From the NCBI GenBank assembly GCA_903943625.1, contig CAJAPL010000064.1:1-8607 (forward strand): DNA of 8,607 bases. The letters are read 5' to 3'. Position 1 is the stretch's first letter, and each line of letters starts with the position of its first letter. The position numbers and the translations under genes were made by a program. Shown here one piece after another: positions 1 through 6,440 of the stretch. Source of the stretch: an uncultured bacterium (GTDB lineage: Bacteria > Patescibacteriota > Gracilibacteria > Absconditabacterales > Absconditicoccaceae). The notes beneath the pieces are model-generated. The model searched no databases. It saw nothing but the letters and a program-made list of their open reading frames with translations, and had not been told where the DNA came from.

Positions 1-768
1 ATCAGAATTTTGTATGTTCATTTTAAATTGAGTTCCCTCAGATTTTCATATCCGATTCCTTTCAAGATCTTTCATAGATTCTTCTCGGTTTAGTTTGTCT
101 AGTCAATCAATTAATCTTTGTGCGTATTTGGTGATTCTAAGTACTCGTTGTTTCATTGGTTTCTGTTCTACCTGACTTCCACAGCGTTCGCATTTACCAT
201 CATCGAGATCTTCGTTTGCGAGTCCTGTCATACAACTAGGACATCGGTTAATGGGCTTGTAGTCTACGTATGCAAGACGTTCCTGTCTGCTTGGATCTGT
301 AATAGGCATTGCTTTGTTCAAAGTTTCATCATAATAATGATTATACATTTTTAGAAAAATTCGCTGTGTCCATTTAAAATATTTTGGATCGGCTGTATTT
401 ACAGATCTAGATCGATCGTATGTAGTCCCAAACATTTCAAGCTGCTTGATATAGTTTTCTATATTCTGTTTTGCTACATCCTGTGGCTTCATCTTGTGTT
501 CTATAGCGTAGTTTTCCGTTCATAATCAAAATGTGTCAAATCACATAGGATGTAGGACGTTGTATCATTGAAGCATTTTTTTTCTTGCTATGGTGTCACT
601 GGCTATATATCATTTGGGGTGTCATACATGCAATCCAGCCCCTGAAGGATAGGGGAACATATCTAGGATATAAAATTTTTCTTTTTTGCTATCTTCAACG
701 ACTTTATAAATTCAGCTTTCTTTTCGCTTTTTTTGTCGTTTGGAGTCAAGCGATTTGGGATCTATCAT
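1..768 (-). CDS. leuS: Leucyl-tRNA synthetase, N-terminal part (partial, recoded UGA and CGA/CGG)
   Basis: Class I aminoacyl-tRNA synthetase that charges tRNA-Leu in the cytoplasm. The first 256 codons are in the window; the family is usually over 800 residues, so the C-terminal two thirds lie beyond position 1. The ATG at 766-768 is the first in-frame start after a TAA at 778-780. Visible in order: the ATP-binding HIGH motif as HVGH (residues 47-50) after MFPYPSGAGL; a GYNVLHPMG segment near 70-80; KWTQ near 133; and a zinc-binding pair CPSC (176-179) and CERC (193-196). The frame is open only if UGA is glycine, including the second G of the HIGH region and MG-FDTFGL. CGA at residues 11, 15, 119, 136, 175, 208 and 228 and CGG at 239 all sit where LeuRS has Trp; with the standard code they would be implausible arginines. 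CGU and CGC codons here stay at Arg positions, as in CERCG. The gene is transcribed away from the tRNA cluster. A weak promoter may lie at 856-884 on this strand (TATAAG with a poor -35). Family assignment is very secure. Confidence 0.95.
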
Positions 769-905
769 GTTTAATATTTATTTAGTCTAAATGTGCGAGT
801 TTTTAAAATAAATTTTCTATTCCAAAAAACAAGGTAAAGTTTCATATCCTCAAAACTTATAACAAATCAAAAAAATTGAATCAGATTTTTTTTGAGCATT
901 TTGAC

Positions 906-935
906 TTGAAATTAAAACGTACATAATTATATAAC
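906..935 (+). promoter_or_regulatory. Probable sigma70-type promoter for the tRNA cluster
   Basis: TTGAAA (906-911) and TATAAC (930-935) are separated by 18 bases, giving a predicted start near 942, about 40 bases before tRNA-Phe. An overlapping TTGACT at 901-906 is a better -35 match but is badly spaced. The position, just upstream of a tRNA cluster and divergent from leuS, supports the call. In AT-rich DNA such matches arise by chance, so this is moderate support only. Confidence 0.45.
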
Positions 936-979
936 GCATTACGTTTCTTGTTTTTTTGTATCAAAAAAATCAAATGTAT

Positions 980-1054
980 GCCAAGGTAGCTCAGTGGTAG
1001 AGCAGAGGCCTGAAAAGCCTTGTGTCGGCAGTTCAATTCTGCCTCTTGGCACCA
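980..1054 (+). tRNA. tRNA-Phe (anticodon GAA)
   Basis: Complete cloverleaf. The acceptor stem GCCAAGG pairs with TCTTGGC (last pair G-T). The D stem is GCTC/GAGC. The anticodon stem GAGGC/GCCTT encloses loop CTGAAAA with anticodon GAA. The T stem GGCAG/CTGCC encloses TTCAATT. Discriminator A is followed by an encoded CCA at 1052-1054. It is first of three tandem tRNA genes. Confidence 0.96.
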
Positions 1055-1088
1055 TTAAATTAAAATAAAAATTAGACTGAAGGTATGT

Positions 1089-1165
1089 GGGCATATAGCT
1101 CAGTTGGTTAGAGCGCGTCTCTGATAAGGACGAGGTCGGTGGTTCGAGTCCACCTATGCCCACCA
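1089..1165 (+). tRNA. tRNA-Ile (anticodon GAT)
   Basis: Complete cloverleaf. The acceptor GGGCATA pairs fully with TATGCCC. The D stem is GCTC/GAGC. The anticodon stem CGTCT/GGACG encloses loop CTGATAA with anticodon GAT (reads AUU/AUC). The T stem is GGTGG/CCACC with loop TTCGAGT. Discriminator A is followed by an encoded CCA at 1163-1165. It lies 34 bases after tRNA-Phe and 14 before tRNA-Pro, so the three are probably one transcript. Confidence 0.96.
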
Positions 1166-1179
1166 CTAAAAAAATTATC

Positions 1180-1252
1180 GGGGATTAGCTCAGATGGCTA
1201 GAGTACTTGGTTTGGGACCAAGGGGTCGCGAGTTCGAGTCCCGCATCCCCGA
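1180..1252 (+). tRNA. tRNA-Pro (anticodon TGG)
   Basis: Cloverleaf with acceptor CGGGGAT pairing fully with ATCCCCG, including the C1-G72 start typical of bacterial tRNA-Pro. The anticodon stem CTTGG/CCAAG encloses loop TTTGGGA with anticodon TGG. The T stem GCGAG/CCCGC contains one A-C mismatch (1231 with 1241). Discriminator A at 1252 is not followed by an encoded CCA, unlike the two tRNAs upstream, so the CCA would have to be added by nucleotidyltransferase. Confidence 0.94.
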
Positions 1253-1289
1253 ATGTAATTGATTGCAAGGCAAGAATTTGTTTCAACTT

Positions 1290-1482
1290 TGTTAGATGAG
1301 AATCTTATAAACGTTGTCGTCTAAGTATGACTATAAAGTCTACTTAGCTAACATGGGTATGAGAAGATCAACGTTATGTCTATGAGTACAATGATCTTTT
1401 GACTAAGGTTAATTACTTGTAGAGTGAGTTTCGGTAAATAAATGTATAGCTTAACATTGGTTAGTGACTATCGTTTATCCGA
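1290..1482 (+). ncRNA. Candidate structured RNA or tuf leader, unidentified
   Basis: Several complementary segments suggest folding. CTAAGTA-t-GACT (1321-1332) pairs with AGTC-TACTTAG (1337-1347) around an ATAA loop, an 11-bp stem with one bulge. TGTTAG (1290-1295) pairs with CTAACA (1348-1353) and encloses that hairpin, so the two could stack. AGAAGATC (1362-1369) can pair with GATCTTTT (1393-1400). TCGGTAAA (1431-1438) can pair with TTTATCCGA (1474-1482). ACTAA/GTTAA (1402-1412) can pair with TTAAC/TTAGT (1451-1465), which would cross the previous stem. No known family (6S, SRP, tmRNA, RNase P) was recognised. It could be processed from the tRNA transcript, be an independent small RNA, or be spacer DNA. 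Confidence 0.3.
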
Positions 1483-1483
1483 G

Positions 1484-1509
1484 ATAGATATTTTTTTAAA
1501 AAAATCTAT
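1484..1509 (+). repeat. A/T palindrome, possible weak terminator
   Basis: ATAGA (1484-1488) pairs with TCTAT (1505-1509), and seven T (1491-1497) pair with seven A (1498-1504), with a TA bulge. It has no GC-rich stem, so a termination role is uncertain. It separates the possibly structured RNA upstream from the tuf promoter region. Confidence 0.35.
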
Positions 1510-1545
1510 TGAAATTTGTTCTGGAAATCTTATTTAGTATGTTAC

Positions 1546-1574
1546 TTGATTTTGTTTCTGAATTATTTTATTAT
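1546..1574 (+). promoter_or_regulatory. Probable promoter for tuf
   Basis: TTGATT (1546-1551) and TATTAT (1569-1574) are separated by 17 bases, giving a predicted start around 1581 and a leader of roughly 30 bases before the tuf ATG. Both hexamers are close to sigma70 consensus. The background is AT-rich, so support is moderate. Confidence 0.45.
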
Positions 1575-1612
1575 ACAAAATTTTTCTTTTTTAATCTATA
1601 ATTATTATTAAA

Positions 1613-2794
1613 ATGGCTAACAAACCACATGTTAACGTTGGTACTATCGGACATGTAGACCACTGAAAAACAACATTGACGGCAGCTATTACAGCAGTAT
1701 GCGCTACAAAATGATGAGCTAAATTTATGGCTTATGATGCAATTGATAATGCTCCAGAAGAAAAGGCGAGAGGTATTACTATCAATACAAGACACGTAGA
1801 ATATGAAACTGAGGCTAGACACTATGCACATATAGATTGTCCAGGACATGCCGATTATGTAAAAAATATGATAGTATGAGCTGCGCAGATGGATTGAGCA
1901 ATATTAGTTGTTGCTGGTACTGATTGACCTATGCCTCAAACAAGAGAACATATTCTTTTGGCTAAACAAGTTAATGTTCCATCTGTAGTTGTATTTTTAA
2001 ATAAATGCGACATGGTTGATGATATGGATATGCTTGATCTTGTAGAAGAAGAAATTAGAGATCTTTTGAAGAAACAATGATATGGAATAGATAAGCCAGT
2101 GCCTATTATTAGAGGTTCTGCTTTGAAGGCTTTGGAAAATCCAACAGATGCAGAATGAGCTGCAAAATGTATTTGGGAATTACTTAATGCAATAGATACT
2201 TATATACCTATTCCAGAAAGAGATATTGATAAACCTTTCTTGATGCCAGTTGAAGATGTGTTTTCTATTAAAGGAAGATGAACTGTTGCTACATGAAGAA
2301 TAACAAGGGGTGTCGTAAAAATGAACGATGAAGTAGAAGTAATCGGTCTTGGTATGGACCCAAAAAAAACAGTTATTACTTGAGTAGAAATGTTTCACAA
2401 ATCTTTTGATCAGGCAGATGCTGGTATGAATGTGTGATTACTTTTGAGAGGTATAGATAAAGAAATGATAGAAAGGTGACAAGTTTTGTGTAAACCAGGT
2501 TCAGTAAAAGCTCATAAAAAGTTTGAAGCTGAAGCGTATGTTTTGAAAAAGGAAGAAGGATGAAGACATACTCCGTTTATGGGAGGTTACAGACCACAAT
2601 TCTTTTTGTGAACTACAGATGTAACATGAACTGTTGCTCTAAAAGCTGGCACAGAAATGATTATGCCTTGAGATAATGCAAAAATAGATGTAGAACTTAT
2701 ATATCCAGTTGCTATGGAAGCATGAGATAGATTTGCTATCAGAGAATGAGGTAGGACAGTTGGAGCGTGAGTAATTACAAAAATTAATGAATAA
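1613..2794 (+). CDS. tuf: Elongation factor Tu (UGA read as glycine)
   Basis: GTPase that carries aminoacyl-tRNA to the ribosomal A site. The protein is 393 residues, close to family length. With UGA as Gly it reads through without interruption and matches EF-Tu end to end. Visible: G1 loop GHVDHGKTT (residues 13-21, with Gly18 encoded by TGA); switch I region [12 protein letters not shown]3 DCPGH (75-79); G4 NKCD (130-133); G5 GSALKAL; domain 2 RGTVATGR; and domain 3 ending in REGGRTVGAGVITKI. The N-terminus starts [10 protein letters not shown], lacking the short KFERT segment found in many EF-Tu proteins. The single Trp (IWELL) is TGG, and there are no CGA or CGG codons. No Shine-Dalgarno precedes the ATG; the leader is AT-rich. 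fusA, rpsL and rpsG, common partners of tuf, are not adjacent. A hairpin after the TAA may separate it from the S10 operon. Identification is secure. Confidence 0.98.
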
Positions 2795-2803
2795 TATGGA
2801 CTT

Positions 2804-2834
2804 GCCGCGGAGCGATTCGTGGCTTGTCTTTTTG
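2804..2834 (+). terminator. Probable intrinsic terminator after tuf
   Basis: GCCGCG (2804-2809) pairs with CGTGGC (2818-2823), including one G-T pair; a further G-T pair closes an AGCGAT loop. The stem is followed by a T-rich run TTGTCTTTTTG. It stands out as GC-rich in an AT-rich spacer 10 bases after the tuf stop. It could also act as partial attenuation, with some readthrough into rpsJ. Confidence 0.55.
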
Positions 2835-2840
2835 TAAATT

Positions 2841-2869
2841 TTGCCTAAGCAATAATTTATATTTATTTT
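2841..2869 (+). promoter_or_regulatory. Possible promoter for the S10 operon
   Basis: TTGCCT (2841-2846) and TATTTT (2864-2869) with 17-base spacing lie between the putative tuf terminator and the rpsJ start. The match is weak and the call rests mainly on position. Confidence 0.28.
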
Positions 2870-2884
2870 GAATAATTGTTTTCT

Positions 2885-3214
2885 ATGTCAATTACAAAGA
2901 AAGATCAAACTCCAAAATTGAGAATAAAGTTGAAGAGTTATGATATCAAAATGTTGGAATCTTCTATGGGAAAGGTGGTTTCTTTGCTTATAAAATCATG
3001 AGCAACTGTAAAATGACCTATACCATTGCCTAAAAAAAGAAAACTTTATACTGTGTTAAAATCAAACTTTAAGTATAAGGATTCTAGAGAGCAATTTGAA
3101 AGAATGACTTATTCTAGGCTTATAGATGTTGTAGAAACATGATCAAAAACAATAGAATATTTACAAAATTTGTCTATTCCTGTTTGAGTTTTGGTTGATG
3201 TGAAGGTATTTTAA
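2885..3214 (+). CDS. rpsJ: 30S ribosomal protein S10
   Basis: Small-subunit head protein, also known as NusE in antitermination. The protein is 109 residues, slightly longer than the usual 102-105 because of an N-terminal [10 protein letters not shown] stretch before the conserved start [10 protein letters not shown]. Diagnostic segments: GATVKGPIPLPKK around residues 43-55, with glycines by TGA; SREQFE; and RLIDVVE. The ATG at 2885 is the first start in frame with this core. No Shine-Dalgarno is visible. It opens the S10 operon and is followed 16 bases later by rplC. The conserved GPIPLP motif makes the identity secure. Confidence 0.96.
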
Positions 3215-3230
3215 TTAATGAATTTTGATG

Positions 3231-3839
3231 ATGAAAAATACTAAGTGAGGTCTTGTAGTGCAAAAAAAAGAAATGACAAGATTGTGGGTTGAAGATAAAC
3301 ATACTCCAGCTACAATAGTGAAGATTATGCCACAGGAGATTGTAAGATATAAAAATGAAGCAAAGGACTGATATATTTCAGCAGTTATTGGTGTAGAAAA
3401 AAAAGAACTAAAAAAAGAGAAATGAAAAAAGATTGATTATAAGATGGTTACTGAATTTGATGTTGATGATACATTTACACAATCACACGAGGCTTGAAAG
3501 GTTATAAACCAGGATTTATTGAAAGATGTAAAAACAGTTAGCGTGATATGATACTCAAAATGAAAATGATATCAGTGAGCTGTGAAGAGATTCCACTTAG
3601 ACTGATGACCCAAAACACATGGTTCAAAATTTCATAGACATGTAGGTTCTATGGGTAATAGAAAGCCAAGAAGAACTTTGAAGTGACATCCTCATGCATG
3701 ACATATGTGAGATGAAAAAATAACATTGAAAAATATCCAAATACTTGATTTTGTTGATTCTGATAAAGAAAGTTTAATTATTGTTAAATGATCTTTGCCT
3801 GGTGCATACAATGGTTTATTGAAGTTTGTTATAGAATAA
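3231..3839 (+). CDS. rplC: 50S ribosomal protein L3
   Basis: Large-subunit protein that binds near the 3' end of 23S rRNA and reaches toward the peptidyl transferase centre. The protein is 202 residues, near family length. N-terminal GLVVQKKEMTRLW corresponds to the usual GKKLGMTR region. The central loop KRFHLDGGPKTHGSKFHR and the following HVGSMGNRKPRR and HAGHMGDEKIT are characteristic, and the C-terminal VKGSLPGAYNGLLKF matches the usual VKGAVPG segment. Many glycines are TGA. A second in-frame ATG lies directly upstream at 3228, so the start may be three bases earlier. No ribosome binding site separates these choices. It is second in the S10 operon, 20 bases before rplD. Confidence 0.96.
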
Positions 3840-3859
3840 TATTTTATGATTTTGCGTTT

Positions 3860-4492
3860 ATGAAGATGGTATACTCTGTAGATATTTATAACAAAGAATG
3901 AAAGGTTGTCTCAAAAATACAATTAAATGAGAGTATTTTTTCTGATTCTCCTGTAAATTCAAATTTGTTACATGAACATTATTTATATCAAGTGTCCAAT
4001 GCTCGCGCGAGTATTGCTCATACAAAAACTAGATGAGAGGTTGCTTGATCAAATAAAAAATTGTTCAAACAAAAGTGAACTTGAAATGCTAGAGCATGAG
4101 AAAAAAGATCTCCGATTAGAAAATGATGATGAGTAGCTTTTGGTCCTAGATCAAATAGAAACTTTTCAAAATCTATGAATAAAAAAGCTAGAAGACTCGC
4201 TATAAACTGACTTATATCATTGAAAGCAAAAGATAATGAAATTATATGATTGGATGCGTTTGATGTAAAAGAAATGAAAACAAAGAGTGCTATTTCTGTT
4301 TTGAAAAACATCTGAATAGAAAAAAATAAAGTTCTTTTTGTTATGGATAAGAGAGATTTAATAGCAGAGAAGTCTTTTAAAAATATTGCAAATGTAAAAT
4401 ACATATTAGTTGACTATATCAATCCTCGTGATTTGATGTATCACAATAAAATATTGTTTCTACAGTCAGCTTTGGAGAAAATAAACAAATAA
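3860..4492 (+). CDS. rplD: 50S ribosomal protein L4
   Basis: Large-subunit assembly protein whose extended loop lines the exit tunnel; in E. coli it also represses its own operon. The protein is 210 residues. Visible: N-terminal strand VDIYNKEGKVV; then HTKTRGEV, KQKGTGNARAG and SPIRKGGGVAFGP, the canonical tunnel loop, where residues 89-91 are three consecutive TGA codons for the conserved GGG. The C-terminal half KKARRLAINGLIS, the DAFDVKEMKTKSA segment and a late VLFVMDK strand fit the globular domain. ATG at 3860 and ATG at 3866 are both possible, two codons apart. Arginine at NARAS is CGC and at NPRDL is CGT, while no CGA or CGG occurs. It lies 21 bases before rplW. Confidence 0.95.
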
Positions 4493-4513
4493 TTTATCAG
4501 ATATAATATATAG

Positions 4514-4855
4514 ATGACATTTAAAGAAATATTACAACAAAGAGCAAAGAAAAACTCAGCTACAAAAGCTATTAAGAAGTTTTCTACTTATGACATTATT
4601 CTTGCTCCTATGATTACAGAAAAAACTTATAAGCAGCAAGAGTCTGTAAATAAATATTATTTTAAGATTCATAAAGATGCAAATAAGAATGATATTAAAG
4701 AGGCTATAATTTATTTGTACAAGGTGACTCCATTAAAAATTAATGTTGTAAACGTGACATTTAAATGAAGAGGTCAAAAAAAATTAGTCAGAAAATCTTA
4801 TAAGAAAGCTGTTATTACTCTGAATAAAAAAGATAAGATAGAGATTTGAGTGTAA
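4514..4855 (+). CDS. rplW: 50S ribosomal protein L23
   Basis: Large-subunit protein at the tunnel exit, docking site for trigger factor and the signal recognition particle. The protein is 113 residues. The core begins at about residue 28 with DIILAPMITEKTY, the family signature, followed by YYFKIHKDANKNDIKEAI and VTPLKINVVN. GRGQKKLVRKSYKKAVITL is the C-terminal part and is reached only by reading the TGA after VTFK as glycine; standard translation would stop at residue 84. The first 27 residues (MTFKEILQQRAKKN onward) are a basic extension longer than in E. coli L23. The start is the first ATG of the open frame, 21 bases after rplD, without a Shine-Dalgarno. Confidence 0.95.
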
Positions 4856-4880
4856 AATTTTAAATATATGAAATGATTCA

Positions 4881-5729
4881 ATGCCCATAAAGAAGTACAA
4901 GCCCTATACTCCATCTAGACGTTTCATGGTATGATATGATTTTAGCGATATCACCAAAACCAAGCCAGAAAAATGATTAACAGTTTTTTTGGGTAAAACT
5001 TGATGAAGAAACAACAAATGAAGAATTACATCTAGATTTATGTGAGGAGGCCACAAAAGACTTTATAGAATAGTTGATTTTAAGGGTTATGACAAAGCTG
5101 CTGTACCTGCAAAGGTTTTGAGCGTAGAGTATGACCCGTATAGAAGTGCTAGAATAGCTTTGATATCCTATGCTGATTGAGAAAAAAGATATGTTTTGGC
5201 ATGGAAAAATATAAAGATTTGAGACACTGTGCTCAATGGAGATACTGCCCCAATACAAGCAGGGAGTAGAAAACAGTTAAAGGATATTCCAGAAGGTATG
5301 AATGTGTTTTGTTTGGAAATCACGCCATTTAGCAAGTGAAAACTTATAAAGTCTGCTTGAACTATGGCAAGTATTGTTTGAAAAGATGAACTGCAGAAAT
5401 TGGTTTTTGTTAAATTGCCATCATGAGAAGTAAGAAAATTTAATGAAAATTGCCGAGCTACTATATGAGAAATAGGCAATGAACAACACAAAAATGTTGT
5501 TATCTGAAAAGCGTGAAGACAGAGACGACTCGGGAAGAAACCACATATACTTTGAAAAAATATGAATCCAGTTGATCATCCACATGGATGATGAGAATGA
5601 CACTCTCCAATCTGATCAAAGAGGGGGCCAAAATCATTTAGTTGAAAATTGGTTGGTTCATGAATCAAGACCAGAAAGAATAAGAAACGATCTACAAAAT
5701 TTATTGTTTCTAAGAGAACAAAAAATTAA
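4881..5729 (+). CDS. rplB: 50S ribosomal protein L2 (UGA Gly; CGA at a Trp site)
   Basis: Primary 23S rRNA binding protein needed for subunit association and peptidyl transferase activity. The protein is 282 residues, close to the usual 273-280. N-terminal [12 protein letters not shown]; rRNA-binding [40 protein letters not shown]; and the C-terminal signature [13 protein letters not shown] at residues 228-240, with two of its GGG glycines and the later one as TGA. CGA occurs three times. At residue 216 (context AGRQR-x-LGKKP) the family has Trp, so it fits CGA=Trp. At residue 192 (NC-x-ATIG) the family varies and is often Arg. Residue 270 (KNKK-x-STKF) is variable. The ATG at 4881 is the only start in frame upstream of the core. 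It is followed by a 51-base spacer before rpsS. Confidence 0.97.
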
Positions 5730-5780
5730 TTCGAATGTGTATTTAGATACAAATTTTATTTGTTTAAGACTGCTAAATAG

Positions 5781-6038
5781 ATGGCAAGATCTCTTAAAAA
5801 GTGATTTTATGTGAATGAAAAGATTTTGAACAAGGTCAACAAGATGACAGAATGATGAGAAAAAAAAGTAGTTAAAATATGGGATAGAGCGTGTCATATA
5901 GTGCCGCCTATGGTTTGATTTACTTTTGCTGTCCACAATTGAAAGCAATTTGTGAGTGTTTATGTTACTGAAGATATGATATGACATAGGCTTGGTGAAT
6001 TTGTTCCCACTAGGACATTTAGATGACATCCCTTTTAA
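5781..6038 (+). CDS. rpsS: 30S ribosomal protein S19
   Basis: Small-subunit head protein that contacts the 16S rRNA 3' domain and S13. The protein is 85 residues, somewhat short of the usual 90-95. Conserved sequence is continuous: MARSLKKGFYV at the start; IVPPMVGFTFAVHNGKQFV in the middle; and [22 protein letters not shown] at the end, with glycines largely as TGA. The single Trp (KIWDRA) is TGG. The start ATG follows an AT-rich spacer without Shine-Dalgarno. It lies between rplB and rplV as in most bacteria; a 57-base spacer with a 7-bp tandem repeat follows. Confidence 0.97.
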
Positions 6039-6044
6039 AAATTT

Positions 6045-6072
6045 GAATTCTAAATTCTGAATTCTGAATTAA
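6045..6072 (+). repeat. 7-bp tandem repeat in the rpsS-rplV spacer
   Basis: Four head-to-tail units: GAATTCT, AAATTCT, GAATTCT, GAATTAA. The first three differ by at most one base and the fourth is diverged at its end. It fills nearly half of the 57-base spacer. No function is evident; replication slippage in AT-rich DNA is a simple explanation. Confidence 0.75.
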
Positions 6073-6095
6073 ATTTATTATTTATATATTTGATC

Positions 6096-6440
6096 ATGAG
6101 TAATACTGCTGAAGCTACCTTAAAATATGCTTTGACATCTGATAAGAAATTGTCTTTGATGGCAAAGTTGGTTAAATGAAAAAAAGCTCAAGAAGCATTA
6201 GATGCTTTGCAATTTATACCCAAAAGGACTGCTAAAATACTATATAAAGTTATCAAATCTGCTATGAGCAATGCTACAAATGCATGATTAAAATTGGAAG
6301 ATTTGTGTATCAAGAACATAGAGGTTTGAAGGTGACCAAAAATAAAAAGGATAAGATTTGTATCTAGATCGAGAGTAAATTATATAATAAAACATAGAGC
6401 TTTTGTGAAAGTTGTTTTATCCAACGCTAAAGCGGGATAA
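6096..6440 (+). CDS. rplV: 50S ribosomal protein L22
   Basis: Large-subunit protein whose beta hairpin reaches into the exit tunnel. The protein is 114 residues, near family length. Visible: LKYALTSDKKLSLMAKLVKGKK, helical ALDALQFIPKRTAKILYKVIKSAMSNATNA, the hairpin region IEVGRGPKIKRIRFVSRSRVNYI and a final strand HRAFVKVVLS. Three helix and hairpin glycines are TGA. The last six codons and the stop (encoding NAKAG after S) lie inside a palindrome with GC-rich core, so the C-terminus appears to have been created or altered by that element; related proteins end soon after the VVLS-like strand. No Shine-Dalgarno is seen. It is followed by a 64-base spacer before rpsC. Confidence 0.95.

Larger units (their letters stand above)
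1253..1612 (+). other. 360-base gene-free region between tRNA-Pro and tuf
   Basis: No ORF with a recognisable product was found here on either strand, even with UGA read as glycine. The first 230 bases are less AT-biased than the other spacers and contain several inverted repeats (see the ncRNA candidate). The last 100 bases are very AT-rich and hold an A/T palindrome and a likely tuf promoter. Confidence 0.7.

Noticed and set aside
103..492. Short 129-codon protein ending at 103
   Set aside because: The apparent stop and the lack of upstream coding are both due to reading TGA as stop; the true frame runs from 768 through position 1.
1..768. LeuRS with eight genuine Trp-to-Arg substitutions
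   Set aside because: Only CGA and CGG occur at Trp columns, never AGA, AGG, CGU or CGC, which is not expected from random substitution.
118..785. Plus-strand ORFs opposite leuS
   Set aside because: They are antisense to a clear LeuRS frame with HIGH and zinc motifs.
939..1166. Minus-strand ORF of 75 codons containing GGLEPPTSSLSE and [12 protein letters not shown] motifs
   Set aside because: It is the antisense translation of tRNA-Phe and tRNA-Ile, a well-known spurious protein type.
1253..1612. A fourth tRNA, 5S rRNA, tmRNA, SRP RNA or CRISPR array in the spacer
   Set aside because: No cloverleaf, no conserved signature of these RNAs and no regularly spaced repeats were found.
1571..2398. 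Minus-strand ORFs within tuf
   Set aside because: They lie opposite the continuous EF-Tu frame and are rich in Ser, Phe and Cys, as expected for antisense of AT-rich coding DNA.
3218..3244. ATG at 3218 as a short leader peptide before rplC
   Set aside because: It gives only eight codons (MNFDDEKY) ending at TAA inside the rplC start region, with no sign of selection.
5572..5814. Plus-strand 80-codon ORF across the rplB end and rpsS start
   Set aside because: It is out of frame with L2 and S19, both of which are well conserved here; it is a frame shadow.
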